Source: Lewinellaceae bacterium (GTDB lineage Bacteria > Bacteroidota > Bacteroidia > Chitinophagales > Saprospiraceae). From it: 64,000 nucleotides of DNA. Below the pieces are notes generated by a model. The model made no database searches. It was not told the origin of the DNA and saw only the letters and a list, made by a program, of their open reading frames with translations. Below, piece after piece: positions 8,744 through 18,900 of the stretch. Position 1 is the stretch's first letter. Each line of letters opens with the position of its first letter. The translations under genes were made by a program, and so were the position numbers. The stretch lies in NCBI GenBank assembly GCA_016711435.1, contig JADJSY010000083.1, positions 248,001 to 312,000 of the forward strand, written 5' to 3'.

Positions 8744-9823
8744 ATGGAAAGTTCAGTAAAAAAAGTGCCGCTCCGGCAATTGCACAACCGGGTAAACCGC
8801 CGCGAACTGAAGGAGCGTATGCGCCAGAGTACGGAGCAGCGGGTAACACTTTCGTATTACAGGTATACCCGGATCGAAGACCCACAACAGTTTCGCGATC
8901 AGTTGTTTATGCAATACCACGAACTGGGCGTCATGGGACGTATTTACGTCGCTCAGGAAGGCATCAATGCACAGATTTCGGTTCCAAATGAACATTTCGA
9001 GGCATTTCGTCAGTTGATGGACAGCTACGAGATGTTTCAGAACCTGCGCCTGAATATTGCAGTCGAAGCGGATGGCAAATCGTTTTTCACCCTCATCATT
9101 AAAGTGCGGGAAAAAATTGTAGCCGACGGCATCGAGGACCCGAACTTCGATCCCGGTAAAACAGGCACCCACCTCGACGCGGCTTCCTGGAACGATCTGA
9201 CCGAAGACCCCAACACTATTGTAGTGGACATGCGCAACCACTACGAAAGTGAAATAGGCCATTTTGAAAAGGCAATTACCCCGGATGTGACCACATTCCG
9301 GGAGGAATTGCCCTTCGTGGCCGATATGCTGGCCGAAGCCAAAGACAAAAACATCCTGATGTACTGCACCGGCGGTATCCGCTGCGAAAAAGCGAGCGCC
9401 TACATGAAATACCGAGGTTTTGAAAATGTATTTCAACTGGAAGGCGGCATCATCGAATACGACCGCCAGGTGAAAGCCAGAGGTTTGCAGAACAAGTTTA
9501 TCGGTAAAAATTTTGTGTTCGATGAGCGCCTCGGAGAGCGCATCAGCCCGGACGTTATCGCGCATTGCCACCAGTGCGGCGAACCCGCTGATACGCATGT
9601 GAATTGCGCCAACAGCCATTGCCATATTCTTTTTATACAGTGCGAATCCTGTGGCAATGAGTTCCAGGGCTGCTGTTCTGTCGAATGCGCCGATTTTATA
9701 CAATTACCCGAAGAGGTTCAAAAAGAACGTGCGCCGGGGATGGTTTTCAATGGTTCCAAATTCGGTAAAGGCGCCTACAAGGCATTTAGAAAATCAGCAC
9801 AATCACTGAAAGCACCTGAATAA
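8744..9823 (+). CDS. trhO: tRNA uridine-34 hydroxylase, rhodanese-like (TrhO/YceA)
   Basis: Rhodanese-related enzyme of the YceA/TrhO family, which makes 5-hydroxyuridine at wobble position 34 of certain tRNAs. The N-terminal alpha/beta domain contains the family segment VAQEGINAQISVP (about 69-81). The rhodanese domain carries the active-site loop YCTGGIRCEKA with Cys208. The C-terminal region has a cysteine-rich zinc-finger-like part (CHQCGEP, CESCGNEF, CCSVEC). Length is 359 residues, in the normal range. It starts 6 nt after odhB and so is probably in its operon, although the two functions are not linked. A repeat begins right at its stop codon. Confidence 0.92.
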   Translation: MESSVKKVPLRQLHNRVNRRELKERMRQSTEQRVTLSYYRYTRIEDPQQFRDQLFMQYHELGVMGRIYVAQEGINAQISVPNEHFEAFRQLMDSYEMFQNLRLNIAVEADGKSFFTLIIKVREKIVADGIEDPNFDPGKTGTHLDAASWNDLTEDPNTIVVDMRNHYESEIGHFEKAITPDVTTFREELPFVADMLAEAKDKNILMYCTGGIRCEKASAYMKYRGFENVFQLEGGIIEYDRQVKARGLQNKFIGKNFVFDERLGERISPDVIAHCHQCGEPADTHVNCANSHCHILFIQCESCGNEFQGCCSVECADFIQLPEEVQKERAPGMVFNGSKFGKGAYKAFRKSAQSLKAPE

Positions 9824-9910
9824 GTAAAAGGGCAAAATTAATTGATGGTAAATCTTTTGTAACTCATTGACTAACATTGCCTTTTGCCCTTTGCAATTTT
9901 GCCTTTTTCC
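9824..9910. repeat. GGCAAAA/TTTTGCC-type repeat after trhO
   Basis: Contains AAAGGGCAAAATTAATTG and the inverted words TTTTGCCCTTTGC and TTTTGCC. The same vocabulary (GGCAAA, AATGTAAATCA, TGAGTT) recurs at 44565-44610 and 59166-59225. Imperfect hairpin; may act as a terminator. Confidence 0.6.
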
Positions 9911-9968
9911 TTAGTCCCGTTTTTTTCGTTTTTTCGCGGGTCAAAATTTTAAACCGACTGATTCGGCT

Positions 9969-11969
9969 ATGTCCAAACAGCGCAAACCCGTACCACCACG
10001 TCCCCAGGCCGTCCGTCAACCAAGCGCCCGCGTATCAGCGCCGCGTCCGATGATGGAACTGCCCGCGTTTTTCCGCAACACCCTGATGCAAAGCGGGCTT
10101 ATTTTTGCTTTTTCTTTTCTGCTGTACGCCAACACGCTTACGCACGGTTTTGTGCTGGACGACGCGATTGTCATAACAGACAATATGTATACCACGAAAG
10201 GGGTGGGAGGCATTCCCGGCATTTTATCCAAAGAAACCTTTTTCGGGTTTTTCAAAGTGGAAGGAAAAGAAACCCTGGTATCGGGTGGGCGCTACCGCCC
10301 GATGACGCTGGTTTTGTTTGCCCTGGTTTATCAGGTCGCCGGAGCAAATCCTTTTCTTTTTCACCTCCTGACGGTGCTATTGTTTGCAGCTACCTGCGTG
10401 GTGCTGTATCGCACACTATTGTTGTTGCTGGCGCCACGCGGCGGTGATTATGCCGCTTTGTTTGCCTGGCTCGCCGCCCTGCTGTTTGCCGCGCATCCCA
10501 TCCATACGGAGGTGGTAGCCAATATCAAAGGTTGCGACGAAATCGTCACGCTGCTCGGAAGTCTGGGAACCTTGTATTTAACCTTCCGGGCTTTTGATAC
10601 CGGCGAAAAAAAATGGGGGATTTTGGCGGGGCTGGTTTTCTTCCTGGCCTGCCTGTCGAAAGAAAATGCCGTGACCTTTGTCGCCGTTATTCCGCTCGCA
10701 TTGTGGGTATTCCGATCCGCCTCCGCCGGGGCCATTATTCGGCATACGACGCCCGTTGTTGTCAGTTTTCTGGTGTTTTTCATCATTCGGGGGACTATTT
10801 TGAACTGGAAATTTGGCGGTGCGCCGATGGAATTGATGAACAACCCTTACCTCAAAATTTCCGGTGCGGAATGGGTGCCATTTGCGCCCGCCGAAAAATT
10901 AGCCACCATCTTTTTCACCCTCTGGAAATATGTGCAGTTGCTTTTTGTGCCGCACCCGCTTACACACGACTACTACCCGCGCGCCATTGAGAAAATGACT
11001 TTTGCGAACCTCGCGGTATTAGCGAGCGTGGCGCTGTATGTCGGAATGGCCATTTACGCGATAAAGGGTATCGGCAAACGCGACCCTTTGCGCTTCGGCA
11101 TCCTGTTTTATCTGCTGACGTTGAGCATCGTTTCCAACTTTGTTTTCCCGATTGGCACCAACATGGGCGAACGTTTTGCGTTCATGCCTTCCGTCGGATT
11201 TTGTATTGTGCTGGTTTCCCTCCTGTTTGCATTTTGGTATAAAAACAACAACCTGAATCTATTGCTGGGCATCTTCGGCGGAATTATCCTGCTTTTTTCT
11301 GTAAAGACCATCATCCGAAACAATGCCTGGGCATCCAATGAAAAACTCTTTTTCACGGATGTGCATGTTTCCAAAAACAGCGCAAAAATTCGAAATGCCT
11401 GCGGCGGCGTGTTGTTTGAAAAAGCCTCCAAAGAAACCAATGAAGTGCGGCGAGATGAATTGTGCAACCAGGCTATGCTACACCTCGATAAAGCCATCGA
11501 AATATATCCGAATTACAGCGATGCGTTTGTCAGCCGCGGCGGCGCGCATTATTACCTGAAACAATACGAGGAATCTATTGCCGACTATCGCCGCGCGGTG
11601 GAACTATCATCCAGTTCTGAACGCTGGAAAACCTACTTAGCCCTGGCGCTGCGCGACGGCGGCCGTTTTCAAGGCGAACAACGAGGCAACCTGCCCCTGG
11701 CAGCAAGATACCTGAATGAATCCTGGCAGATCAATCCGACCGACGCAGAGACGGCGCGGCTGCTGGGGGTTTCGCAGGGTGTGCAGGGCGATAATGCAGG
11801 CGCGATCAGGTGGTTTACAAAAGCCCTGGAACTGGCGCCGGATGTTGCGCTGTATATGTACGACCTTGGACAAGCCTACTCAGCCTCCGGCGACTTAGCC
11901 AGGGGAGAAGCGCTGCGGCAACAGGCTTTGGCGAAGGATCCGAAACTGCTGGAAGGAAGGGGGCGATAA
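9969..11969 (+). CDS. TMTC-like membrane O-glycosyltransferase with C-terminal TPRs
   Basis: A 666-residue polytopic membrane protein. After a basic, Pro-rich cytoplasmic N-terminus come about ten transmembrane helices. The first periplasmic loop has the motif HGFVLDDAIVITDN, like the acidic pair used for catalysis in GT39/TMTC-type polyprenyl-sugar-dependent mannosyltransferases, and a loop near AAHPIHTEVVANI, another family hallmark. Residues from about 470 to 660 form tetratricopeptide repeats (YSDAFVSRGGAHYYLKQYE and following). Known relatives attach sugars to proteins; the donor and acceptor here are unknown. It stands alone, with repeat-filled spacers on both sides. Confidence 0.8.
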   Translation: MSKQRKPVPPRPQAVRQPSARVSAPRPMMELPAFFRNTLMQSGLIFAFSFLLYANTLTHGFVLDDAIVITDNMYTTKGVGGIPGILSKETFFGFFKVEGKETLVSGGRYRPMTLVLFALVYQVAGANPFLFHLLTVLLFAATCVVLYRTLLLLLAPRGGDYAALFAWLAALLFAAHPIHTEVVANIKGCDEIVTLLGSLGTLYLTFRAFDTGEKKWGILAGLVFFLACLSKENAVTFVAVIPLALWVFRSASAGAIIRHTTPVVVSFLVFFIIRGTILNWKFGGAPMELMNNPYLKISGAEWVPFAPAEKLATIFFTLWKYVQLLFVPHPLTHDYYPRAIEKMTFANLAVLASVALYVGMAIYAIKGIGKRDPLRFGILFYLLTLSIVSNFVFPIGTNMGERFAFMPSVGFCIVLVSLLFAFWYKNNNLNLLLGIFGGIILLFSVKTIIRNNAWASNEKLFFTDVHVSKNSAKIRNACGGVLFEKASKETNEVRRDELCNQAMLHLDKAIEIYPNYSDAFVSRGGAHYYLKQYEESIADYRRAVELSSSSERWKTYLALALRDGGRFQGEQRGNLPLAARYLNESWQINPTDAETARLLGVSQGVQGDNAGAIRWFTKALELAPDVALYMYDLGQAYSASGDLARGEALRQQALAKDPKLLEGRGR

Positions 11970-12021
11970 AAAAGGCAATTAAACAAAGGGCAACGGGCAA
12001 AAATAAGGACTCGAAACAGCA

Positions 12022-13134
12022 TCAATCATTGATCCATAAGTCGCCCGCAGGAGCGATGGTCGTAACTATTCCGTCATTCATTACCTTTTCCTGCTGGTTG
12101 ATACCTTCCTGGTGAATGGCTTCCAGGAACAGGCTGATAAATTCGCGGCTCAATTCATTTTTTTCCGCTCTGCGGCGGCAGGCATCTGCCAGGGCGCGCC
12201 AGCGTTCGGGCTGGAAAATGGCGATATTTTTGTCTTTTTTGACATATCCGATTTCGCGTACCATTTGCATGCGTTGTGCGATCAGGTGGATGATCTCTTC
12301 GTCGAATTCGTCAATTTGTTGCCGAAAATTCTCAATTTTTAACTGGTAATCGGGATCATCGGAAGTGGCTTTGCGCTGAATCAGCGCGCCGGTCATCTGT
12401 CCGAATTGCTCGGGCGTAATTTGTTGTGCCGCATCGCTCCAGGCTGTATCGGGCGTGGGGTGGACTTCCACCATCAGTCCGTTGAAATTCAGGTCGTAGG
12501 CTTTTTGGGCGGTTTCAGCCAGTATATCGCGTCGTCCGCAAATGTGGGAAATATCGCAGATCACTTCCAGTCCGGGGAACTCCTCCATCAGGTCGATGGC
12601 CATTTGCCAGCGCGGCACGTTGCGGTATTTGGAATCGCCATATGTGGAAAAACCGCGGTGAATGGCGGCAATGCGCCGCAGCCCAACTTTATACAGGCGT
12701 TCTATGGCCCCGACCCAGAGTTTGTAATCGGGATTCACGGGATTTTTAACGATCACCGGCATGTCGGTACCTGCCAGGGCATCGGCAATTTCCTGTACCG
12801 AAAAAGGATTTACTGTGGTGCGCGCACCGATCCAGAGTACATCCACGCCGTATTTGAGGCATTCATACACGTGCTGGGCATTGGCCACTTCAGTCGTGGT
12901 TTTCATGCCCGTTTCCTCCTTCACCCGGCGCAACCAGGCTAATCCGGGTACGCCGATCCCTTCAAATGCTCCGGGCCGGGTACGGGGTTTCCAGATGCCC
13001 GCCCGAAACAGATCAGGCTGGAACCCTTTCAGGCCGTGGGCGGTGGTTAGTACCTGTTCTTCCGTTTCTGCCGAGCAGGGGCCGGCGATGAGGATGGGGC
13101 GCTTGTGTGGCGGAAAAACGGGTTGGAATTGCAT
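12022..13134 (-). CDS. bifunctional DAHP synthase / chorismate mutase (type II)
   Basis: Fusion of 3-deoxy-7-phosphoheptulonate synthase, the entry step of aromatic amino acid synthesis, with chorismate mutase, the branch towards Phe and Tyr. The N-terminal part (to about residue 260) has the KDO8P/DAHP synthase core: IAGPCSAETEEQV, FRAGIWKPRTRPGAFEG, NPVNPDYKLWVGAIER, CDISHICG and the metal-site EVHPTPD. Residues of about 275-350 form an AroQ-type helical mutase (EFDEEIIHLIAQRMQMVREI). The architecture is typical of Bacteroidota. It lies 192 nt downstream of trpA on the same strand, fitting an aromatic amino acid operon. The gap holds a perfect 27-bp hairpin that may attenuate or stabilise the message. 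Confidence 0.93.
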   Translation of the reverse strand: MQFQPVFPPHKRPILIAGPCSAETEEQVLTTAHGLKGFQPDLFRAGIWKPRTRPGAFEGIGVPGLAWLRRVKEETGMKTTTEVANAQHVYECLKYGVDVLWIGARTTVNPFSVQEIADALAGTDMPVIVKNPVNPDYKLWVGAIERLYKVGLRRIAAIHRGFSTYGDSKYRNVPRWQMAIDLMEEFPGLEVICDISHICGRRDILAETAQKAYDLNFNGLMVEVHPTPDTAWSDAAQQITPEQFGQMTGALIQRKATSDDPDYQLKIENFRQQIDEFDEEIIHLIAQRMQMVREIGYVKKDKNIAIFQPERWRALADACRRRAEKNELSREFISLFLEAIHQEGINQQEKVMNDGIVTTIAPAGDLWIND

Positions 13135-13191
13135 AGTGGTAGTTTTTTGGGTGTTGGTTTGAATAATTTATGGAACGTAACTGTTTAGCCG

Positions 13192-13270
13192 TGGGATGGA
13201 GGGCGGAATTTATTCCGCCTTTTAAGGCTCAGATCCTTTGAACGCGGAATAAATTCCGCCCTCCATCCCA
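13192..13270. repeat. 27-bp perfect inverted repeat between trpA and DAHP synthase
   Basis: The arms 13192-13218 and 13244-13270 are exact reverse complements (left arm begins TGGGATGGAGGGCGGAAT). Each arm holds a smaller palindrome GCGGAATTTATTCCGC or its complement, so alternative foldings exist. REP-like in look. Confidence 0.9.
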
Positions 13271-13326
13271 TACAATGGAACACGATTAAACGGATTAGAC
13301 ACGGATTTTCAAACATTTAACAGTTT

Positions 13327-14091
13327 TTACACAGCCTCAGTTGTCGGACTAAGCGCTTTTTTCAATTCGAGCAGGTAATCATCCAACGCCCCGTTTTGCT
13401 GCGCTTGTATCAACGCCGATCCGATGATCGCCACATCCGCCACTTCTGTCACAAGAAGTGCCTGTTCCGGGGTTGAAATGCCAAAACCGATGCCGACTCT
13501 TTTGGCCGGGGAGGATTGTTTGATGCGGTCTATCACTCCCTGCAATCGTGGATTAAGACTGAAAGTGCTGCCGGTTATTTTAAAATCGGACATCAGGTAA
13601 TAGAAATCGAAATCCATGGCCAGGAGTTTTTCCAGGCGGGCGTCGGAGACGTTGGCGGCAAGGACGGGAACTAATCTTAAAGAGGAATGAGGGATGAGGA
13701 ATGAGGGATGATCTACGGGCAGGTCGGGGACGATGAGATGCCTGATTTGTAGTTCGCTCATGGTTTCTACAAATTTTTTCAGGCCATAGGCATACACGCG
13801 GTTGACATAAGACATCACCATGATTTCCTGCTCTGGGTATTTGTTGCGGATGGTTCGGATGGCTGCAAGGCTGTCATCCACACTGACATGCTGCCGTTCC
13901 ACCGCTTCCTGACAGGCTGCGGTAATCACCGGCCCGTCAGCCGTGGGGTGCGAAAATGGGATTTGTAGTTCCAGGATGGCTATCCCGGCCGCTATATACG
14001 TTTCCGCCGTCCGGATGCTCTCTTTCAGCGTGGGGTAGCCCAGTACCAGGTGCGCCATGACGGGTATTTGTTGAGATACCAACCTTTCCAT
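13327..14091 (-). CDS. trpA: tryptophan synthase alpha chain
   Basis: Cleaves indole-3-glycerol phosphate and passes indole to TrpB. The catalytic residues are kept: Glu in ILELQIPF and Asp in TADGP (E. coli Glu49 and Asp60). The phosphate-binding GIGFGIS is near residue 200. The unusual part is residues of about 127-137: after IVPDLPVD the sequence reads HPSFLIPHSSL, which is the in-frame translation of an ATGAGGA-family repeat at 13682-13711, replacing the helix that normally follows VPDLP in TrpA. The frame stays open and the rest of the protein is normal, so the enzyme may still work. It lies on the same strand as trpB but is separated from it by a gene on the other strand. Confidence 0.92.
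   Translation of the reverse strand: MERLVSQQIPVMAHLVLGYPTLKESIRTAETYIAAGIAILELQIPFSHPTADGPVITAACQEAVERQHVSVDDSLAAIRTIRNKYPEQEIMVMSYVNRVYAYGLKKFVETMSELQIRHLIVPDLPVDHPSFLIPHSSLRLVPVLAANVSDARLEKLLAMDFDFYYLMSDFKITGSTFSLNPRLQGVIDRIKQSSPAKRVGIGFGISTPEQALLVTEVADVAIIGSALIQAQQNGALDDYLLELKKALSPTTEAV
13682..13711. repeat. ATGAGGA-family repeat embedded in trpA
   Basis: On the plus strand it reads GAGGAATGAGGGATGAGG and continues for four heptads (GGGATGA/GGAATGA). The same words fill spacers at 35431-35564, 36790-36877, 59122-59141 and 60515-60640. Here it keeps the trpA frame open. Confidence 0.9.
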
Positions 14092-14124
14092 ATTTTTTGA
14101 TGTCTATTTGAAAAACGATTGATT

Positions 14125-14433
14125 ATGAAATCCGTATTTTTTTTGTTGATTTTCGCTGGTATTGCGCTCATAGCCTGCCATGCAGATACTACCGCTAATA
14201 TGAAAGAAGGCCAGATTACCGGCCCGGATGGGCGGAAATGCGCTTGTTGCGGCGGCTGGTTTTTGCAGACTACCGACACCACTTTTCTGCTTGTTGCTGT
14301 TCCGCAAGGCTCCAATATTGACCTGCAAAACGCGTCTTTTCCTCTTCCAGTTAAATTCAATTATGTGCCGGATACCAGTTTTTGCAACGGCTTAATGAAT
14401 CGAATCACACTAACCCATATTGAAGTGCAGTAG
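14125..14433 (+). CDS. small putative lipoprotein with CxCC motif
   Basis: A 102-residue protein of unknown function. The ATG at 14125 opens a lipoprotein signal peptide (MKSVFFLLIFAGIALIAC) with lipobox LIAC, so the mature protein probably starts at Cys18 and is membrane-anchored. The mature part has GPDGRKCACCGGWF, a compact cysteine cluster that could bind metal or form disulphides, and a further Cys near residue 89. It is encoded on the opposite strand between trpB and trpA, ending 4 nt from the trpB stop. This is an odd position, because it interrupts what is normally a tight trpBA pair. No relation to tryptophan synthesis is implied by its sequence. Confidence 0.7.
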   Translation: MKSVFFLLIFAGIALIACHADTTANMKEGQITGPDGRKCACCGGWFLQTTDTTFLLVAVPQGSNIDLQNASFPLPVKFNYVPDTSFCNGLMNRITLTHIEVQ

Positions 14434-14436
14434 TAC

Positions 14437-15681
14437 TCATTTTAAGAGATGTTTCGCATAAGCAATCAGGCTGTCTTCCTGAAAATGCCGCATGGTAATA
14501 AACAGGTCTTTTTCACCGCGCCCGGAGGCATTCACGACCACAATTTTATCTTTCGGAAGCGTGGCGGCCAGTTCGAAGGCATGGGCAAATCCGTGCGCCG
14601 ATTCTAAAGCCGGGATCAACCCTTCCATACGGGCTAAGCGCTGCACAGCCGCCAGGGCCGCCTCGTCGCTTGCCGTTTCAAAGTGCACCCGGCCTTCATC
14701 GGCCAGATAAGCCAAGATCGGGCTGACGCCGCAGTAGTCTAATCCCGCCGAAACGGAATGCGTAGCGGCTATGTTTCCGTCGCCGTCCTGTAAAAAATAG
14801 GAGTGGTAGCCTTCAAAAATGCCGAGTTGACCGTGCAGCACTTTCGCCGCGTGTTCGCCCGCCAGTACGCCGCGTCCGCCCGCTTCCACACCGATCAGCC
14901 CGACTTCTTCATCGTCGAGGAAATCGTAAAACATGCCCATCGCATTGGAGCCGCCGCCGACGCAAGCCACGCAATAGTCGGGGATACGGCCAGTAGCGGC
15001 TATACACTGGCTGCGAATTTCCTCGCCCACTACTTTCTGGAAAAAGGTGTTCATGGCCGGGTACGGGTGCGGTCCTACCGCCGATCCGAGCAGGTAATAA
15101 CTTTCGGGATTGGCTACCCAGTCCTTAAAAGCAGCAATGACCGCGTCGTTGAGCGTCTGGCTGCCGTCTTCCACCGGCACTACTTTTGTGCCAAGCAATT
15201 CCATCCAGTATACGTTGGGGCGCTGCCGCTCGTAGTCTTTTCGGCCCATGTACACCGTGCAGTCCAGCCCGAAACGGGCGCAGACCGCCGCTGTGGCGTA
15301 GCCGTGTTGCCCGGCGCCGGTTTCGGCGATGATGCGCTTTTTGCCTAAGCGTTTGGCCAATAATATCTGTCCGATGCAGTGGGTGATTTTATGCGCTCCA
15401 GTGTGGTTCAGCCCTTCATTTTTCAGAAACAACTGAGCGCCACCGATTTCTTCCGTCAGCCTCGGCAGCGGCGTGAAAGCCGTCGGGCGGCCTGAAAAAG
15501 TATGCAGGGCGTCGTGGAATTCAGCCAGAAACGCCGCATCAAATTTCAGTTCGTCAAAAGCGGCGGCTATCTCCAGTAGCCCGGGTAGCAGTACTTCCGG
15601 CACAAAACAACCGCCGTAAGGCCCAAAATAGCCCTCGGATTGTAAAATCAGGTCTTTGTATGCAGTTTGAGTGGTATCCAT
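14437..15681 (-). CDS. trpB: tryptophan synthase beta chain
   Basis: PLP enzyme that condenses indole with serine to give tryptophan. Lys98 in LNHTGAHKIT is the PLP lysine and Glu120 in AETGAGQHG the catalytic acid; the glycine-rich phosphate cup CVGGGSNAMG is near residue 235. Length is 414 residues, normal. After the PLP lysine the sequence reads ITHCIGQ where most homologues have INN(A/T)(L/I)GQ, a change close to the active site. A TACCTTTG box lies upstream on this strand (15769-15776). A GGTTGAG-type repeat sits between promoter and start, at about 15684-15720. The downstream partner trpA is 345 nt away. Confidence 0.95.
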   Translation of the reverse strand: MDTTQTAYKDLILQSEGYFGPYGGCFVPEVLLPGLLEIAAAFDELKFDAAFLAEFHDALHTFSGRPTAFTPLPRLTEEIGGAQLFLKNEGLNHTGAHKITHCIGQILLAKRLGKKRIIAETGAGQHGYATAAVCARFGLDCTVYMGRKDYERQRPNVYWMELLGTKVVPVEDGSQTLNDAVIAAFKDWVANPESYYLLGSAVGPHPYPAMNTFFQKVVGEEIRSQCIAATGRIPDYCVACVGGGSNAMGMFYDFLDDEEVGLIGVEAGGRGVLAGEHAAKVLHGQLGIFEGYHSYFLQDGDGNIAATHSVSAGLDYCGVSPILAYLADEGRVHFETASDEAALAAVQRLARMEGLIPALESAHGFAHAFELAATLPKDKIVVVNASGRGEKDLFITMRHFQEDSLIAYAKHLLK

Positions 15682-15768
15682 TCTTTGTTGAGATGGTTGA
15701 GGGTTGAGGATGTTGAGTCAAACCGCTCAGCATTATTCATTTTGTATCATTGTATCAGTACGATGATA

Positions 15769-15776
15769 CAAAGGTA
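15769..15776 (-). promoter_or_regulatory. Bacteroidota -7 box (TACCTTTG) of trpB
   Basis: Plus-strand CAAAGGTA, reading TACCTTTG on the minus strand, 88 nt upstream of the trpB start. The leader between box and start carries a GGTTGAG-type repeat. GTATCATTGTATCAGTACGA next to it is locally symmetric and could be an operator, which is inference. Confidence 0.7.
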
Positions 15777-15811
15777 CGATAAAGGTTATGGGAAATGCAA
15801 GGGGTGGGTGG

Positions 15812-15859
15812 AAAAAAATTGGTGTCACCTCCTTACTTCGTCAGGAGATGACACCAATT
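15812..15859 (-). terminator. Rho-independent terminator of the efflux operon
   Basis: Read on the minus strand: AATTGGTGTCATCTCC pairs with GGAGGTGACACCAATT (one G-U pair) around an 11-nt loop, followed by a run of seven T. It lies about 75 nt after the stop of the RND transporter gene. Confidence 0.9.
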
Positions 15860-15935
15860 CACTTCGCTTAAGTCAACGAAATTGGGATTTAGGCTGCGCT
15901 ATCAACCAATACGGATGACTCCTTTATTGCCTTTT

Positions 15936-18900
15936 TTACATGTGTGACTCCCACCAGTCCTTCACCTGTTTTCCTTTCAAATACATCACCGGCAGGATAA
16001 TCAGGGTGATAAAAGTGGCGAAACTCAGACCGTAGATAATCGTCCACGACAGTGGACCCCAGAAAGCCACCGAGTCGCCGCCGAAGAAAATTTTCGGGTC
16101 GCCATGTGCAAACAGGGTTTCAAAGTCGATATTGAAACCCACCGCCAAAGGCAACAGACCGAGGATGGTAGCAGTAGCAGTCAGCAAAACCGGCGTCATA
16201 CGGATACGCCCGGCTTCGATCACGGCCTCTCGCACACCCATACCCCGCTCGCGGAGATTATCGGTGAATTCGACCAGCAGAATCCCGTTTCGCACCACAA
16301 TGCCGGCCAATGCCACGATACCTACACCCATCATAATGACCGAGAAATCCATATTCGTGAAGTACATGCCAAGCAGAACACCGATAACGGAGAATACTAC
16401 TTCGGAAATGATAATCAGCATTTTACCGAAGGAGTTGAACTGTGTTACCAGGATCAGCAGGATCAGACCGATAGAAATGAGCAGGGAAGTACCCAGGAAA
16501 GTAGCGGCATCGATGAATTCTGCGTCTTCGCCTGCAAACCCTACTACGGTACCATCCTGTTGTGGCAGTGCGGCAACGCCTGCTTTTACGGCATTCACGA
16601 CTTCGGTTTGTTTCGGTTGATATTCCGCTGTAATGTTAGAAGAAATCGTCACCAAACGCTCCTGATCCTTGCGGCGGATACCGCCATACGTATTGGTGTA
16701 TTTCACATCAGCCAGTGCCGCCATCGGTACCGATCGCAGTACGCCGCCCATGTTCATGTCACGGAAGGTAATGTTAAGGTTTTCAACGGAATTGATGTTT
16801 TCGCGCTGATCTTCCTGCAAACGAATTACCACAGGGATTTCATCTTCTCCATCTTTAAATTTGGTAGCTTCTTTACCCAAAATTGCTGTTCGGAATTCAC
16901 CGCCGATCTGGGCTGTCGAAATACCTTCTCTGTTGGCGCGGTCGCGGTCGATTTGAATGCTGATTTCAGGTTTTGATACGATCAGGTCGCTGCGCAATTC
17001 TTCCACACCCGGAATAGCCAGGGAATCCAGGTAGCGTTTCACCATCGTAGCGGTAGCGATCAGTTTCTGGAAATCGTCGCCGCGTATTTCAACAGAGACT
17101 GGTTTGGGTGTGGGTGGGCCGCCCTGCTCCTGATCTACTACAATTTCTGCACCGGGGATGATACCCTTCGTAGCATTGCGTATTTTATCCATGTAGGCTG
17201 CCGTGCTGACCCCGTTGCGTTGGCCGAACTCGACAAATGCGACACCTACTTTTCCTTTATTAGAAGTTGCAGAACGGTCGAATTGATCTTCAGAAGCGCC
17301 CAATGCTACGTTAGAGATAACCGATTCCACGATGGGGTTATTCTCGCCCAGCACTTCTTGTACTTTGTTTTCCATGATGCGGGTGAGCGAATCCGTCACA
17401 GAGATATCGGTACCCACCGGAAGCGTCATATACACGTAAATGAAGTTCGGATCAGCCTTGGGGAACAGTACGATGTTGGGTGAGCGCGAGAGGGTAAGAC
17501 CGCAGGCGCCGATCAGCATTACCATCATACCCAGCAGCATTTTCCAGGGGTGATTCAGTACGGAAGACAGAAAATTGGCATAAAAATTCTGGAAAGCCGG
17601 CCAGGCCTTGTTCTGGAACCAGATGACTGCCTTATCGAGTACAAAACGGTAGAACACGATAAACAGGGCGCAGAAAACCATGAAATTGCCCATTGCTATG
17701 CTTCCATTTGCATAGAAAAACAGCGTAGCTAATGCAAATACCGCATAGGCAGCATAGGTGCGGTTGCGCACTTTTTTATGGTCTACCCGGCGCGATTCAT
17801 CACCTTCTTTTTTCATAAACCACACGGCAAAAACCGGGTTGATGATATAAGCCACCAACAGGGAGGCGGTCAGCGTAATAATAATGGTAACCGGCAGATA
17901 ATGCATGAATTTACCAAAAATACCGCCCCAGAATACCAGCGGAACGAACGGCGCCAGGGTAGTGGCCGTGCCGGACAATACCGGCAGGAATACCTCGCCC
18001 GCCGCTTTTTTGGCAGCGTGTACGATGCCCAGGTCGGCTTCTTCATGGTAAATCCGGTGGGTGTTTTCGACCACTACAATGGCGTCGTCTACTACAATAC
18101 CCAGTCCCAGCAGGAAGGCAAAAAGCACGATAAAGTTCAGGGTAAATCCGATACTCGGCAGTACCATAAACGCGATAAACATGGAAAGCGGTACGGCCAG
18201 GGCCACAAAAACGGCATTGGTGCCGCCCATGAAAAACATCAGAATCAGGGCTACAAGAATGAAACCGATGATGATGGTGTTGATCAGGTCGTGCAGGGTG
18301 ACGCGGGTAGCGCGGCTCTGGTCGCCGGTGATGGTTACCTCCAGATTGGCCGGAAACTCGCTTTTTTTCATCTCGTCCACCAACTCCTTGATTTTATCGG
18401 AAGCGCTGATCAGGTTTTCACCGGTGCGTTTGATAACATTGAGTGAAATGACGTTGCGCCCATCGAGGCGGCTGAAGCTCTCCTGTTCCTTATGCCCCAT
18501 TTTCACTTCGGCGACATCCTTCAAATACAACATGGCGCCCGACTGTGAAGCGACGATGATGTTTTTGATCTGTTCTATATCTTTAAAATCGCCTCGAATG
18601 GAGACCGAACGGGTCATGCCGCCAATATCGACATTGCCTGCCGAAACGGTCATGTTTTCAAATGCCAGCGCGTTTTCAATATCGCGGAAAGTCAGGCTCG
18701 CCGCGTTCATTTTATACTTGTCCACGTTGACCTGCACTTCTTTTTCCAGCGCGCCTACGAGGTCAACGCGGGTGATTTCGCGCATTTCCTCAATGCGGTC
18801 TTTCAGACGATCTGCGTAATCTTTCAACTTATCGAGGTCGAAGTCGCCCGCTACGTTGACGTTCATGATCGGGATTTCGGAGATATCGAATTCCGTCACA

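Noticed and set aside
18061..18819. Long open frames on the plus strand opposite the RND transporter gene
   Set aside because: Antisense shadows of a clearly conserved pump gene; Ser/Arg-rich composition typical of reverse frames.
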